Positions 42,326 to 50,303 of a stretch of 64,000 nt of DNA are shown here, one piece after another; the first letter of the stretch is position 1; every line of letters begins with the position of its first letter. The stretch is from NCBI GenBank assembly GCA_963804055.1, contig CAWDOU010000001.1, forward strand, positions 248,001 through 312,000, given 5' to 3'. The notes beneath the pieces were generated by a model. The model was given only the letters and a program-made list of their open reading frames with translations, had not been told where the DNA came from and did no database searches. The position numbers were made by a program, and so were the translations under genes. This DNA comes from Bog-473 sp963804055 (GTDB lineage Bacteria > Actinomycetota > Acidimicrobiia > Acidimicrobiales > RAAP-2).

Positions 42326-43174
42326 ATGACGGCGGTGAGCGACGTGGGGGCACCGGGCGGGTCCGCGCTCTTCGGTCACGGCGAGGACGTGGCCACCCGC
42401 CGCTTCGCCACACCGATGTGGCTGCGGGCGGCCCGTTACTGGGGCTACCAGTACAAGCGGACCTGGCGGAGCTCCGTCGTCACCAGCTTTCTGATCCCCG
42501 TGCTGTACCTGGCCGCCATGGGTGTCGCTCTCGGCTCGCTGATCGACAAGCACTCGCACGGGGTCGACGGCGTCAGCTACGTCGCCTTCCTTGCACCGGG
42601 CCTCCTGGCCGGCACGTGCATGCAGATCGGAACGAACGACGCGACCTATCCCGTGATGGGCGCCATCAAGTGGGTGCGCACCTATTTCGCGCAGCTGGCG
42701 GGGCCGCTGAGTGTCTACGACGTGCTGCTCGGGCACCTGGCCTGGATCGCCGCCCGCTTGGCCATCGTGACGACGATCTATCTGGGCGTGATGGCGATCT
42801 TCGGAGTCGTGTATTCGCCCTGGGCCGTCCTGGCGCTCCCCGCCGCCATCCTCACGGGGATGGCCTTCGCCGGCCCCGTCAGCGCGTTCGCCGCCACCCA
42901 GGACAAGGACTCCTCCTTCTCGACCTTGTACCGGTTCGCCATCATTCCGATGTTCCTCTTCTCGGGGACCTTCTTCCCGATCTCGCAGCTGCCGACGTGG
43001 CTCGAGGTGGTGGCCTACTGCACGCCGCTGTACCACGGGGTGACCCTGTGCCGGGATCTGACGCTCGGCCAGGTGAGCTGGGCGGACCTCGGACATGCCG
43101 CCTACCTGGCCGCGCTGTTCGGCGCAGGCTACGCCGCGGGTCGACAGACCTTCGCCAGGAAGCTGGTGGTCTGA
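42326..43174 (+). CDS. ABC-2 type permease, first of two
   Basis: 282 residues with six membrane helices. After a cytosolic N-terminus, YKRTWRSSVVTSFLIPVLYL and the mid-region GAIKWVRTYFAQLAGPLSVY fit ABC-2 permeases of the DrrB/lipooligosaccharide type; the last part, FFPISQLPTWLEVVAYCTPL, is the family signature. It starts 4 bp after the ATPase. Confidence 0.9.
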   Translation: MTAVSDVGAPGGSALFGHGEDVATRRFATPMWLRAARYWGYQYKRTWRSSVVTSFLIPVLYLAAMGVALGSLIDKHSHGVDGVSYVAFLAPGLLAGTCMQIGTNDATYPVMGAIKWVRTYFAQLAGPLSVYDVLLGHLAWIAARLAIVTTIYLGVMAIFGVVYSPWAVLALPAAILTGMAFAGPVSAFAATQDKDSSFSTLYRFAIIPMFLFSGTFFPISQLPTWLEVVAYCTPLYHGVTLCRDLTLGQVSWADLGHAAYLAALFGAGYAAGRQTFARKLVV

Positions 43175-43178
43175 GGAC

Positions 43179-44027
43179 ATGACCACCACCTCTCCCGACG
43201 CGGCGGCAGCGCTCGACCGGCGTCCCCCCGGCGTGGCGGCTCGCATCACGCCGCTGGCCCTTCTGGGAGGGCGCCATGCCTCCCGCGTGCTGGAGCGCAA
43301 CATCCTTGTCTACCGCCGCTCCTGGATCTTCATCATCTCGGGATTCTTCGAGCCCCTCTTCTACCTGCTCTCCATCGGAGTCGGCCTGTCGCACCTCGTC
43401 GGGCCGATCAATGTGGACGGCCGGGAGATCCCGTACACCGCCTTCGTGGCCCCCGGCCTGTTGGCGTCGTCGGCCATGAACGGCGCCATGCTCGATTCGA
43501 CGTTTCTCGTCTTCTTCAAGCTCAAGATCGCCAAGACGTACGACGCCATGCTGTCGACGCCCCTGGGGGTGAGCGACGTCGCGCTGGGCGAGCTCAGCTG
43601 GTGCGTCCTGCGTGGCGCGCTCTACTCCGGAGCCTTCCTGGTCATCATGGCGATCCTGGGGTACGTCGTCACGCCGTGGGCGGTGCTGTGCTGGCCGGCG
43701 GCCATCCTGATCAGCCTGGCCTTCGCATCGGCCGGCATGGCGGGGACGACCTACATGCGGACCTGGCAGGACTTCGACATGGTCTCGCTCGCCTTCATCC
43801 CCCTCTTCTTGTTCTCGGCCACCTTCTACCCGCTGACCGTCTACCCCGGGTGGCTCCAGGCGGTCGTCCGGTGCACGCCCCTTTACCAGGGGGTCGTGCT
43901 CGTGCGCGCCGCCGACCTGGGCATCTTCGCCTGGACCCTGCTCGGCCACATCGCGTACCTGGTGGCCATGGCGGTTGTGGGGGTCATGATCACGAGACGG
44001 CGCCTCGGCGCGCTCCTCCTGCCGTAA
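43179..44027 (+). CDS. ABC-2 type permease, second of two
   Basis: 282 residues, six helices, paralogous to the preceding permease: YRRSWIFIISGFFEPLFYLL, KIAKTYDAMLSTPLGVSDVA and FYPLTVYPGWLQAVVRCTPL. The pair should form a heterodimer with the DrrA-type ATPase. The substrate could be an antibiotic, lipid or polysaccharide. Confidence 0.9.
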   Translation: MTTTSPDAAAALDRRPPGVAARITPLALLGGRHASRVLERNILVYRRSWIFIISGFFEPLFYLLSIGVGLSHLVGPINVDGREIPYTAFVAPGLLASSAMNGAMLDSTFLVFFKLKIAKTYDAMLSTPLGVSDVALGELSWCVLRGALYSGAFLVIMAILGYVVTPWAVLCWPAAILISLAFASAGMAGTTYMRTWQDFDMVSLAFIPLFLFSATFYPLTVYPGWLQAVVRCTPLYQGVVLVRAADLGIFAWTLLGHIAYLVAMAVVGVMITRRRLGALLLP

Positions 44028-44092
44028 CGGGCCACCCCGGACGACCGGTACCGTAAGGGCCGATTTTCCCGATCGGCAGAGGACCGGACCCA

Positions 44093-44674
44093 ATGAACAT
44101 CGTCGTCAGCAATGTCAAAGGTGGGGTGGGCAAGACCACCTCATCCGTGTACCTGGCCGTCGCGGCGGCCCGCCGAGGGCGAGGCCCGGTCCTGCTGGTC
44201 GACGCCGACCCCCAAGGTTCGACGGCCGAATGGTACGAGGCCGACCCGCTCGAGGGGGTCGAACTGATTGAGGGCCCGTCCGTCCGAACCGTGACCAAGG
44301 CGATGAGCCGGGAGGACGGGATCGTCGTGGTCGACACGCCGCCGGGGGAGGGCAACGTCGTCCAGGCCGCACTGGGCCGGGCGGACGCGGTCGTCATCCC
44401 GACCCGGGCCGGCGGGGTCGAGCCCAACCGCGTGGTCACCACTTTGGAGATGACGCCCAGCAACGTCCCGGCCGGGGTCGTCATCTGTTCGGCCCGTCTC
44501 GGAACCAACGATCTCGAGGCGACGGTGGAGTGGTGGGCGGAGCTCAAGGTGCCGGTGTGGGGCATCATCCCAGAGCGGGTCTCCATCGCCAGTGGCCCGG
44601 CGGCAGCGCTCTCGAGCGAAGGCCTGGAGCACTACGGCAAGGTGTTGAAGAAGGCCACCGCCAAGGGTCGGTGA
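44093..44674 (+). CDS. Orphan ParA-family ATPase
   Basis: 193 residues. NVKGGVGKTTSSVYLAVAA is the deviant Walker A, LLVDADPQGSTAEWYE the A' motif and IVVVDTPPGEGNVVQAAL the Walker B region. No ParB or parS-like sequence is near. Short ParA proteins of this kind serve in plasmid or protein-cluster positioning. It is 65 bp after the ABC operon and converges on the hub phosphatase gene. Confidence 0.85.
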   Translation: MNIVVSNVKGGVGKTTSSVYLAVAAARRGRGPVLLVDADPQGSTAEWYEADPLEGVELIEGPSVRTVTKAMSREDGIVVVDTPPGEGNVVQAALGRADAVVIPTRAGGVEPNRVVTTLEMTPSNVPAGVVICSARLGTNDLEATVEWWAELKVPVWGIIPERVSIASGPAAALSSEGLEHYGKVLKKATAKGR

Positions 44675-44694
44675 CCCGGCAGCCTCGCGGCCGC

Positions 44695-47600
44695 TCAGCG
44701 GGTGGGGACGGCGTGCAGCTCGGCGTGGAACCTGCTGTCCACCCAGGCGACGGGCGCTTTTCCGTGCAACTGCCCGATGAGTTCGGAGAGGAACCAGCGG
44801 CGGACCGCCACACTCGAGGGCGATGCCGGGAGGGTCAGGAGCCGCTGCGCCAACCCGAACTCGTCGGCCTCGTCGAGCAGGGTGTCGTAGAACTCGAGGG
44901 CCGCCACGGCCGAGGGGGGAAGCTCGAGCGTCCAGTCGAAGAGATCGACCCTGTTGTCGACCGCGGTCTGCCACATGTCGTCCATGCCCGGCCCCAAGCC
45001 GTTGAAGCGCGTCCCGATCTGGGACACCAGCACGGAAAGACGCTCGGGCAGGAGCGGCGCGTCGGGTGAGCTACCGGTCCGTTCCTTCATCAACCTGAGC
45101 TCGCGGAAGAGGGCCTCGTACTCCTCACTGGACTTCTGGAGGAGCGCCACCGGTATCCCGATGAGCTCAACGGAGACCTCCTGCGCTGCGCCCGGCTCAC
45201 CGTGGAGGCCGGGGTGCGTGATGCCGGCCAGGTCGAAGCGGAAGCTGCCGTCGGAGACGCTGGACGGGGCGACGGGGAAGTCGACCGGGAGCTCGAACCA
45301 GACGATCTTGCCGCCGTCGACGGCTTGCACGCCCCAGTTCGACGCCAGCGTGCTGAACAAGGTCAGTCCGCGGCCGGTCGCCGCGTCCCGGCCGTATTCC
45401 TTGATGGACGGGAAGGCGGGGTTGCCATCTGCGACGTCGATCCGGATGCGGTCCGGCAGCGTGTGCAACGTGATGCACATCGGGGTCGCGGCGTGCAGCA
45501 CCGCGTTCGTGACCAGCTCGGAGGTCAGGAGGGCGGCACACCCGGTGACCTCGGCCGGCAGATCGCGCAGATGCGCCGAGACCCAGTGGCGCGCCACTGG
45601 CGTGCTTTCCACCACTGGCTCGAGATGCAGAGTCGACATGCCATCCCGTGACGTACCCACAGGTGGGGCGGATATGCGCCTGGCGGCGATTCCCGTGTAG
45701 TTGAGGCAGAGCACGACGACGTCGTCGGTGCGCTCCTCGACGCTCAGCATCGACGCGAAGGTGACGGCCGGGTGGTCCGGCCACCCGGCGCGCGCAACGA
45801 CTGTTGCGGTATTGGCCAGGCGCTCCATCCCGTGCGTGATGACCTCACCGCGGCGCTCGATCAGACCGTCGGAGTACATGATGAGCGAGTCCCCGCGATC
45901 CAACACGACTTCGTCGCGGGGTCGGGGAGAGCCGCTCAGGCCGGCGGCGATGAGCAGTGTCCGTTGCATCGGACAGAAGGTGGCGCCGCCGTCGGCGCGC
46001 ACCACCAGCGGGGGAGGGTGGCCGGCGTTGCTCAGGACGACGCGGCCCGTGGAAGGGGAGATCGTCCCGACGACGGCGGTGACCACTCGGTCTTCGATGA
46101 GCGTGTCGAACAGGCGATCGAGCGACGACAGCACCTCGGTCGGCGACTGGCCGGAGACCGCATAGGCACGGATGGCACTGCGCACCTGACCCATGAGTGC
46201 GGCCGCCGGAGCGCCCTTGCCCATGACGTCGCCCACGCTGAAGAACACGCAGTCGTCGTTGAGCTCGAAGACGTCGTACCAGTCGCCCCCGGCGTAGGTG
46301 CCGGCGACTCCCGCCCGGTATTCGGCGTCGAACAAGAGTCCCTCGACATCGGGCAACGAGTCGGGGAGAACAGCCCGCTGCAGCACGTCCGCCACCACGT
46401 GCTCGCGCTGGAACCGTGTGGCGTTGGAGAGCGCGACCCCGGCCCGACTCGCCACCTCCGTGGCCAGCGAGACGTCATCCGCCTCGAAGGCCCGACCCGG
46501 CCCATCCACGAATGTCATCACGCCGATGACCTCACCGATCGCGGTGAGCGGCACGGAGAGCGCCGTGGAGACGCCTGGTTGGTCGTCCCCCTCCTCGCCC
46601 TCGCTGAGCGGGGCCAGCTGCGTGCGGCCCGTGCGGAAAGCCACTGCGGCCGGCGCATCGGAATCGAACGGAAGGACGTCGCGGCCGTCCCCGCCCGCGC
46701 CCGCACGGTGCAGCGACGTGGGCCCGGGCTCGCGCACGTCGAGCCGGACCAGCCCGTGGTCGCCGGGCACCTGGACCGTGCACGAGTCGGCCAGGCGGCC
46801 CTCCACCAGGCTCATGGTCCGGCGGATCACCGTTGTGGGCTCGAGGCTGGAGCTCAGCAGCCTGGTCACCTCGGAGAGGAGGGACAGGCGTTCGCGTCCC
46901 GCTTCGGCGTCACGGAGCGCCTCACGCTCGTGTTCGAACACCTGGGCGCGCTCGAGGGCCTGCGCGGTCAGTCCCGCCAGTGTCGAAAGGAAGCGCAGAT
47001 CGGGCTCGCTGGGCTCGGGCTGGCCGACGAAGGCCAACGACAGAACGCCGAGCGGCCCGGCGCTGCCGATCAGGGGCTCGCTCACGATGGTGGCCGGCTT
47101 GGGCAGCTCGTGCAGCACGCGCGCCACGACCTCGGTCTCGACGTTCTCTCCCACGCGGCCATCGGCGGCGATGGCGGCCATGACGGTCAGGCCACGCGTG
47201 AAGCACGCTCCCGCGTGGCTGCCCTGGATCGGCACCATGGTGCGGGAAAGGAGAGCCGGGTGGCCGCTACTGGCCAGGCAGGCCAGGCTCCGCTCGCCGG
47301 CGGCCGGGATCCGCACCACCGCCGACTGCGCGCCCAGCGCCCGCCGGCCACCGGAGATGGCCGCGTGCGCCACGTCGCCCGGTGTCGTTGCGGCTGCCAA
47401 GGCCGAGCTCAGCTGATGCAGATGTTGACTCCGCTCCAGGTTGACGAATTCGGTCAGGGTGAGGCGCGCCCGCTCGACGGCTTGCGCCGCTGCGCCGGTG
47501 ATGGTGAAGAGGAAGGTCCGCTCGGGCTCGGCGATCTCCCGGTCGTTGTCCCAGTGCACGACCACGGCGCCGATGGTGTGGTCGGACACGACGAGCGGGA

Positions 47601-48360
47601 TGATGGCGAGCGCACCGAACCGCTCCGGGTTCACGGAGGAGTAGATGTCAGGGCGGTCGCGTTGGAGGTCGTCGATGTTCTCGGAGAAGAAGGCGACGTT
47701 GTGACCGAGGACCGGGCCGTCGATCTGGAGCGACGCCAGGACTCCGTCGATGGGGTCGTCGGGGGAGTAGCCGAAGCGACGGAGTGTCTGCAGGGCGCCC
47801 CGCTCGTCCAGGAGGGCGAAGGTCGATGCGTCGACCCGCAGCTCGTCGCGCATGGCCGCAAAGACCGCGTCGGCCACCTGCGCCGGGTCGGCGGCCGTGG
47901 TGAGCGCCCGCGCCATCGTCTGCATGCGTTGGGCCGTCTCAGCGGCCACCCGGCGTCGTCTCTCGTTCCTGGTCTCGGAGCGCGCCGTCCACAGCTGGGC
48001 GTTGCGCTGACCGCGCAGGTACGAGATCCACATCGCCACTGCGGTTGCCGCCAGCATGGTCACGACGCGCAGGGTGTGGTTCAGCTCGCCGTAGCTGCGC
48101 ACCGGCGTGCTGATGACGAGGGCGAAGAAGGCGGTCAGGATGCCGACCAACGCCACCCGGGACGGGCGAGCGAAGGCGGCGGCAATGAAGGGGGAGATGG
48201 CCAGGAGGCCGACCAGCGAGATGCTCCCTCCGGAGACGGCGAAGACGACGGCCACCGCAGAGGCCCAGGCCAGCGCCACGAGGGTGGCCACCGACTCGGC
48301 CCGATCGGCGCGGGCGTTCCGAGGGGTGGTCGAGAGCTCCTCGTCTCCTGGTTCGGGCAC
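44695..48360 (-). CDS. Large membrane hub: GAF domains, PP2C/SpoIIE phosphatase and RsbW-type kinase domain
   Basis: 1221 residues. Order by eye: 4-5 membrane helices (about 25-125), three GAF-like regions (about 155-650), a PP2C/RsbU phosphatase (about 660-870; AGGDWYDVFEL, VGDVMGKGAPAAAL, SNAGHPPPLV, MYSDGLIERRG, RTDDVVVLCL), a HATPase domain with the N-box LTSELVTNAVLHA and GRGLTLFSTLASNWG (about 885-1010), and a helical C-terminal domain of about 140 residues. It can in principle both dephosphorylate and phosphorylate a STAS protein. It is divergent from the STAS, RsbW-like and sigma operon. Start GTG 48360 with a G-rich ribosome site. Confidence 0.9.
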   Translation of the reverse strand: MPEPGDEELSTTPRNARADRAESVATLVALAWASAVAVVFAVSGGSISLVGLLAISPFIAAAFARPSRVALVGILTAFFALVISTPVRSYGELNHTLRVVTMLAATAVAMWISYLRGQRNAQLWTARSETRNERRRRVAAETAQRMQTMARALTTAADPAQVADAVFAAMRDELRVDASTFALLDERGALQTLRRFGYSPDDPIDGVLASLQIDGPVLGHNVAFFSENIDDLQRDRPDIYSSVNPERFGALAIIPLVVSDHTIGAVVVHWDNDREIAEPERTFLFTITGAAAQAVERARLTLTEFVNLERSQHLHQLSSALAAATTPGDVAHAAISGGRRALGAQSAVVRIPAAGERSLACLASSGHPALLSRTMVPIQGSHAGACFTRGLTVMAAIAADGRVGENVETEVVARVLHELPKPATIVSEPLIGSAGPLGVLSLAFVGQPEPSEPDLRFLSTLAGLTAQALERAQVFEHEREALRDAEAGRERLSLLSEVTRLLSSSLEPTTVIRRTMSLVEGRLADSCTVQVPGDHGLVRLDVREPGPTSLHRAGAGGDGRDVLPFDSDAPAAVAFRTGRTQLAPLSEGEEGDDQPGVSTALSVPLTAIGEVIGVMTFVDGPGRAFEADDVSLATEVASRAGVALSNATRFQREHVVADVLQRAVLPDSLPDVEGLLFDAEYRAGVAGTYAGGDWYDVFELNDDCVFFSVGDVMGKGAPAAALMGQVRSAIRAYAVSGQSPTEVLSSLDRLFDTLIEDRVVTAVVGTISPSTGRVVLSNAGHPPPLVVRADGGATFCPMQRTLLIAAGLSGSPRPRDEVVLDRGDSLIMYSDGLIERRGEVITHGMERLANTATVVARAGWPDHPAVTFASMLSVEERTDDVVVLCLNYTGIAARRISAPPVGTSRDGMSTLHLEPVVESTPVARHWVSAHLRDLPAEVTGCAALLTSELVTNAVLHAATPMCITLHTLPDRIRIDVADGNPAFPSIKEYGRDAATGRGLTLFSTLASNWGVQAVDGGKIVWFELPVDFPVAPSSVSDGSFRFDLAGITHPGLHGEPGAAQEVSVELIGIPVALLQKSSEEYEALFRELRLMKERTGSSPDAPLLPERLSVLVSQIGTRFNGLGPGMDDMWQTAVDNRVDLFDWTLELPPSAVAALEFYDTLLDEADEFGLAQRLLTLPASPSSVAVRRWFLSELIGQLHGKAPVAWVDSRFHAELHAVPTR

Positions 48361-48459
48361 GTACTCCCCCCCTGGTCGGCGGGCTTCTCCGCAACGCTAT
48401 TCCTCTGACCGGCCGTCAGGTTCAACTCCCGCCGCTCACCGGGGTTGTCGGTGCAACTG

Positions 48460-48485
48460 GTACCCCGGGAGTGCCTACGAGAAAC
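48460..48485 (-). promoter_or_regulatory. SigF/SigB-like promoter for the hub phosphatase gene
   Basis: GTTT (48485-48482), a 16-nt spacer and GGGTAC (48465-48460) on the minus strand, a near-perfect SigF consensus. The predicted leader is about 93 nt. It lies back to back with the plus-strand promoter at 48504-48529. Confidence 0.6.
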
Positions 48486-48503
48486 CCGGGTCGCTCCCAG
48501 GAG

Positions 48504-48529
48504 GTTTAGCTTGCCGCTCCGGCGGCTAT
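48504..48529 (+). promoter_or_regulatory. SigF/SigB-like promoter for the anti-anti-sigma operon
   Basis: GTTT (48504-48507), a 16-nt spacer and GGCTAT (48524-48529); one mismatch from GGGTAT. The predicted leader is about 64 nt before the GTG at 48600. It implies that the operon is controlled by its own sigma factor. Confidence 0.55.
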
Positions 48530-48599
48530 AGACAGGTTGGCCAATCGGCATTGCACGTCGTCCTCGGGGTGGCGCAGGATGAGCCCACAGGAGGGCGGA

Positions 48600-48941
48600 G
48601 TGGATCAGGAGTTTCAGATAGCGGAGCAGGTCGGCTCGACGCCTCCGGTGATCGCGGTCAGCGGCGAGATCGACGTCGCCACGGCTCCCCAGTTGCGCGA
48701 GTGCCTCCATGGTGTGATCGCCCGGGGCGAGCCGACGATCGTGCTCGACCTGCTGGGCGTGACGTTCCTCGACTCCACAGCGCTGGGCGTCCTCGTCGGT
48801 GCGCTCAAGCGCTGCCGCGAATTGGGCGGAGAGCTGCATGTCGTCGTGGCGGACCCCCGCATCGTGAAGATCTTCGAGATCACCGGGCTGACCAGCGTCT
48901 TCACCATCGCCGACTCGCTGGAATCGGCGGGGGCGGCGTGA
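48600..48941 (+). CDS. STAS anti-anti-sigma factor (RsbV-like)
   Basis: 113 residues. VIAVSGEIDVATAPQLRECL and VLDLLGVTFLDSTALGVLVG give the STAS fold; the phosphorylated Ser lies in FLDSTALG. AGGAGGG (48589-48595) sets the GTG at 48600 as the start rather than the ATG at 48579. In partner switching the unphosphorylated form sequesters the anti-sigma factor. The stop overlaps the next gene by GTGA. Confidence 0.9.
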   Translation: MDQEFQIAEQVGSTPPVIAVSGEIDVATAPQLRECLHGVIARGEPTIVLDLLGVTFLDSTALGVLVGALKRCRELGGELHVVVADPRIVKIFEITGLTSVFTIADSLESAGAA

Positions 48942-49363
48942 CGGAGACCTCCGACCGGCTGGAAAGCGGCGATCGGATCGAGCTCAAGTTTCCGGCGCGC
49001 GGCGACCTGATTGTGCTGGCCCGCCTGGTCACGAGCGCCATCTCGGCCCGGGCCGGTTTCGACATCGAGGAGCTGGAGGACCTGCGGCTGGCCGTGGGCG
49101 AGCTCTGCCTCCTGACGTTGCAGGGGAGTGACGCGCAGCACGGCGATCTGCGCCTGGAGCTCAGCGTGCTGGGCGACGCCATTGAGGTCGTGTGCACTCT
49201 GGAGCGGGCCGAGGTGGCGACCGCACCCGAGCCGGACGGGGAGGAAGTCGCCCGCTTGAGTGAGCAGATCCTCGACGCGTTGGTCGACCAACACGGAAGG
49301 GAGAGCCGAGACGGCTCGGCCCGGGCCTGGCTCCGGAAGCGCCGGGGGGGGCATGCAGAGTGA
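48938..49363 (+). CDS. RsbW/UsfX-like anti-sigma factor with altered N-box
   Basis: 141 residues of the HATPase/RsbW fold: RIELKFPARGDLIVLARLVT and LEDLRLAVGELCLLTLQG, where canonical RsbW has Glu-x-x-x-Asn. Here the Glu is followed four residues on by Leu, so the magnesium-binding Asn is missing; I recall that the mycobacterial SigF antagonist UsfX also departs from the canonical box. It should bind the sigma factor. It overlaps both neighbours by 4 nt. Confidence 0.8.
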   Translation: MTETSDRLESGDRIELKFPARGDLIVLARLVTSAISARAGFDIEELEDLRLAVGELCLLTLQGSDAQHGDLRLELSVLGDAIEVVCTLERAEVATAPEPDGEEVARLSEQILDALVDQHGRESRDGSARAWLRKRRGGHAE

Positions 49364-50121
49364 CGGGGGGCCGGGAACAGGATCCCGGGCCGCTGTCGGA
49401 CGTCACGGAAGCTGAGCGTCCCGCCCTCGATCCTGTCGCACGCGAGGAACTGATCACCGCCAACCTGGGGTTGGCCCATCAACTCGCCCGGCGGTTCCTC
49501 CACCGGGGTGAGCCGTTGGACGACCTCGTGCAGGTGGCTTCGGTGGCACTGGTCAAGTCGGTCGATCGGTTCGACCCGTCTCGCGGGGTGGACTTCGCCG
49601 CCTTTGCCACCCGGACGATCATCGGTGAGCTCAAGCGACACTTCCGCGACAAGGGGTGGGCAGTCCGCGCCAGTCGACGCGTCCAGGAGCTGTACCTCGA
49701 GCTCGGGCACGCGACAGGCACGCTGGTACAGCAGCTCGGTCGCAATCCGACCGTGGCGGAGTTGTCCGAGGCCACGGGGGCGAGCGAGGAAGCCGTCATT
49801 GAGGCGATCGAAGCCGGACAGGGCTATCGGGCCGCCTCCATCGACGCGTCCGAGAGCGAGGACGATCCGCTTTCGGCCCGGCTCGGTGAGGAGGACGACA
49901 ACTTCGACTCGGTCGAGGACCGGGCTCTTCTCGGCCCCGCCCTGGCCACCCTCCCGGAGCGGGAGCAGTCGATTCTGCGCATGCGCTTCGTGGAGGGCCT
50001 CACCCAGTCGGAGATCGCGGCGGCCGTCGGGGTCAGCCAGATGCACGTCTCACGGCTCTTGTCGTCGAGCCTGCAGAAGCTGCGTGAAGGCATCGGGCAG
50101 GCGGAGTCGGGCCGTCGCTGA
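49360..50121 (+). CDS. SigF/SigB-type RNA polymerase sigma factor
   Basis: 253 residues. Region 2 shows HQLARRFLHRGEPLDDLVQV and DFAAFATRTIIGELKRHFRD; region 3 ASRRVQELYLELGHATG; region 4 LPEREQSILRMRFVEGLTQS with the recognition helix VGVSQMHVSRLLSSSLQKLR. This is the SigB/F/G group (RsbV-RsbW-sigma order as in the SigF operon). Start GTG 49360 overlaps the anti-sigma stop. The promoters at 48460-48529 fit its consensus. Confidence 0.93.
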   Translation: MTGGREQDPGPLSDVTEAERPALDPVAREELITANLGLAHQLARRFLHRGEPLDDLVQVASVALVKSVDRFDPSRGVDFAAFATRTIIGELKRHFRDKGWAVRASRRVQELYLELGHATGTLVQQLGRNPTVAELSEATGASEEAVIEAIEAGQGYRAASIDASESEDDPLSARLGEEDDNFDSVEDRALLGPALATLPEREQSILRMRFVEGLTQSEIAAAVGVSQMHVSRLLSSSLQKLREGIGQAESGRR

Positions 50122-50303
50122 GGCGACGACGATATCGGGCACGAATTGGCCTTTCGGGCACCCAAACCGTGGGCGTAATCCAAGTCTGGGTCCGGGATGA
50201 GTGGATTTTCCGGAAAAGCCTGGAGAAATTCTTCCCGGCATGAGTATGGTGCAGGCCAGTCCTGTTGGAACGACGCACCAGTCCTGGAACGAACGGAGCG
50301 CCC
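50122..50303. other. 182-bp gap before the amino acid permease
   Basis: Contains the 12-bp palindrome TTTTCCGGAAAA at 50206-50217. No clear promoter or terminator was seen; the sigma gene ends at 50121. Confidence 0.5.

Noticed and set aside
45772..48408. A long open frame on the plus strand opposite the hub phosphatase gene
   Set aside because: Composition is His/Arg/Gly-rich without motifs; the minus-strand frame has clear GAF, PP2C and HATPase signatures.
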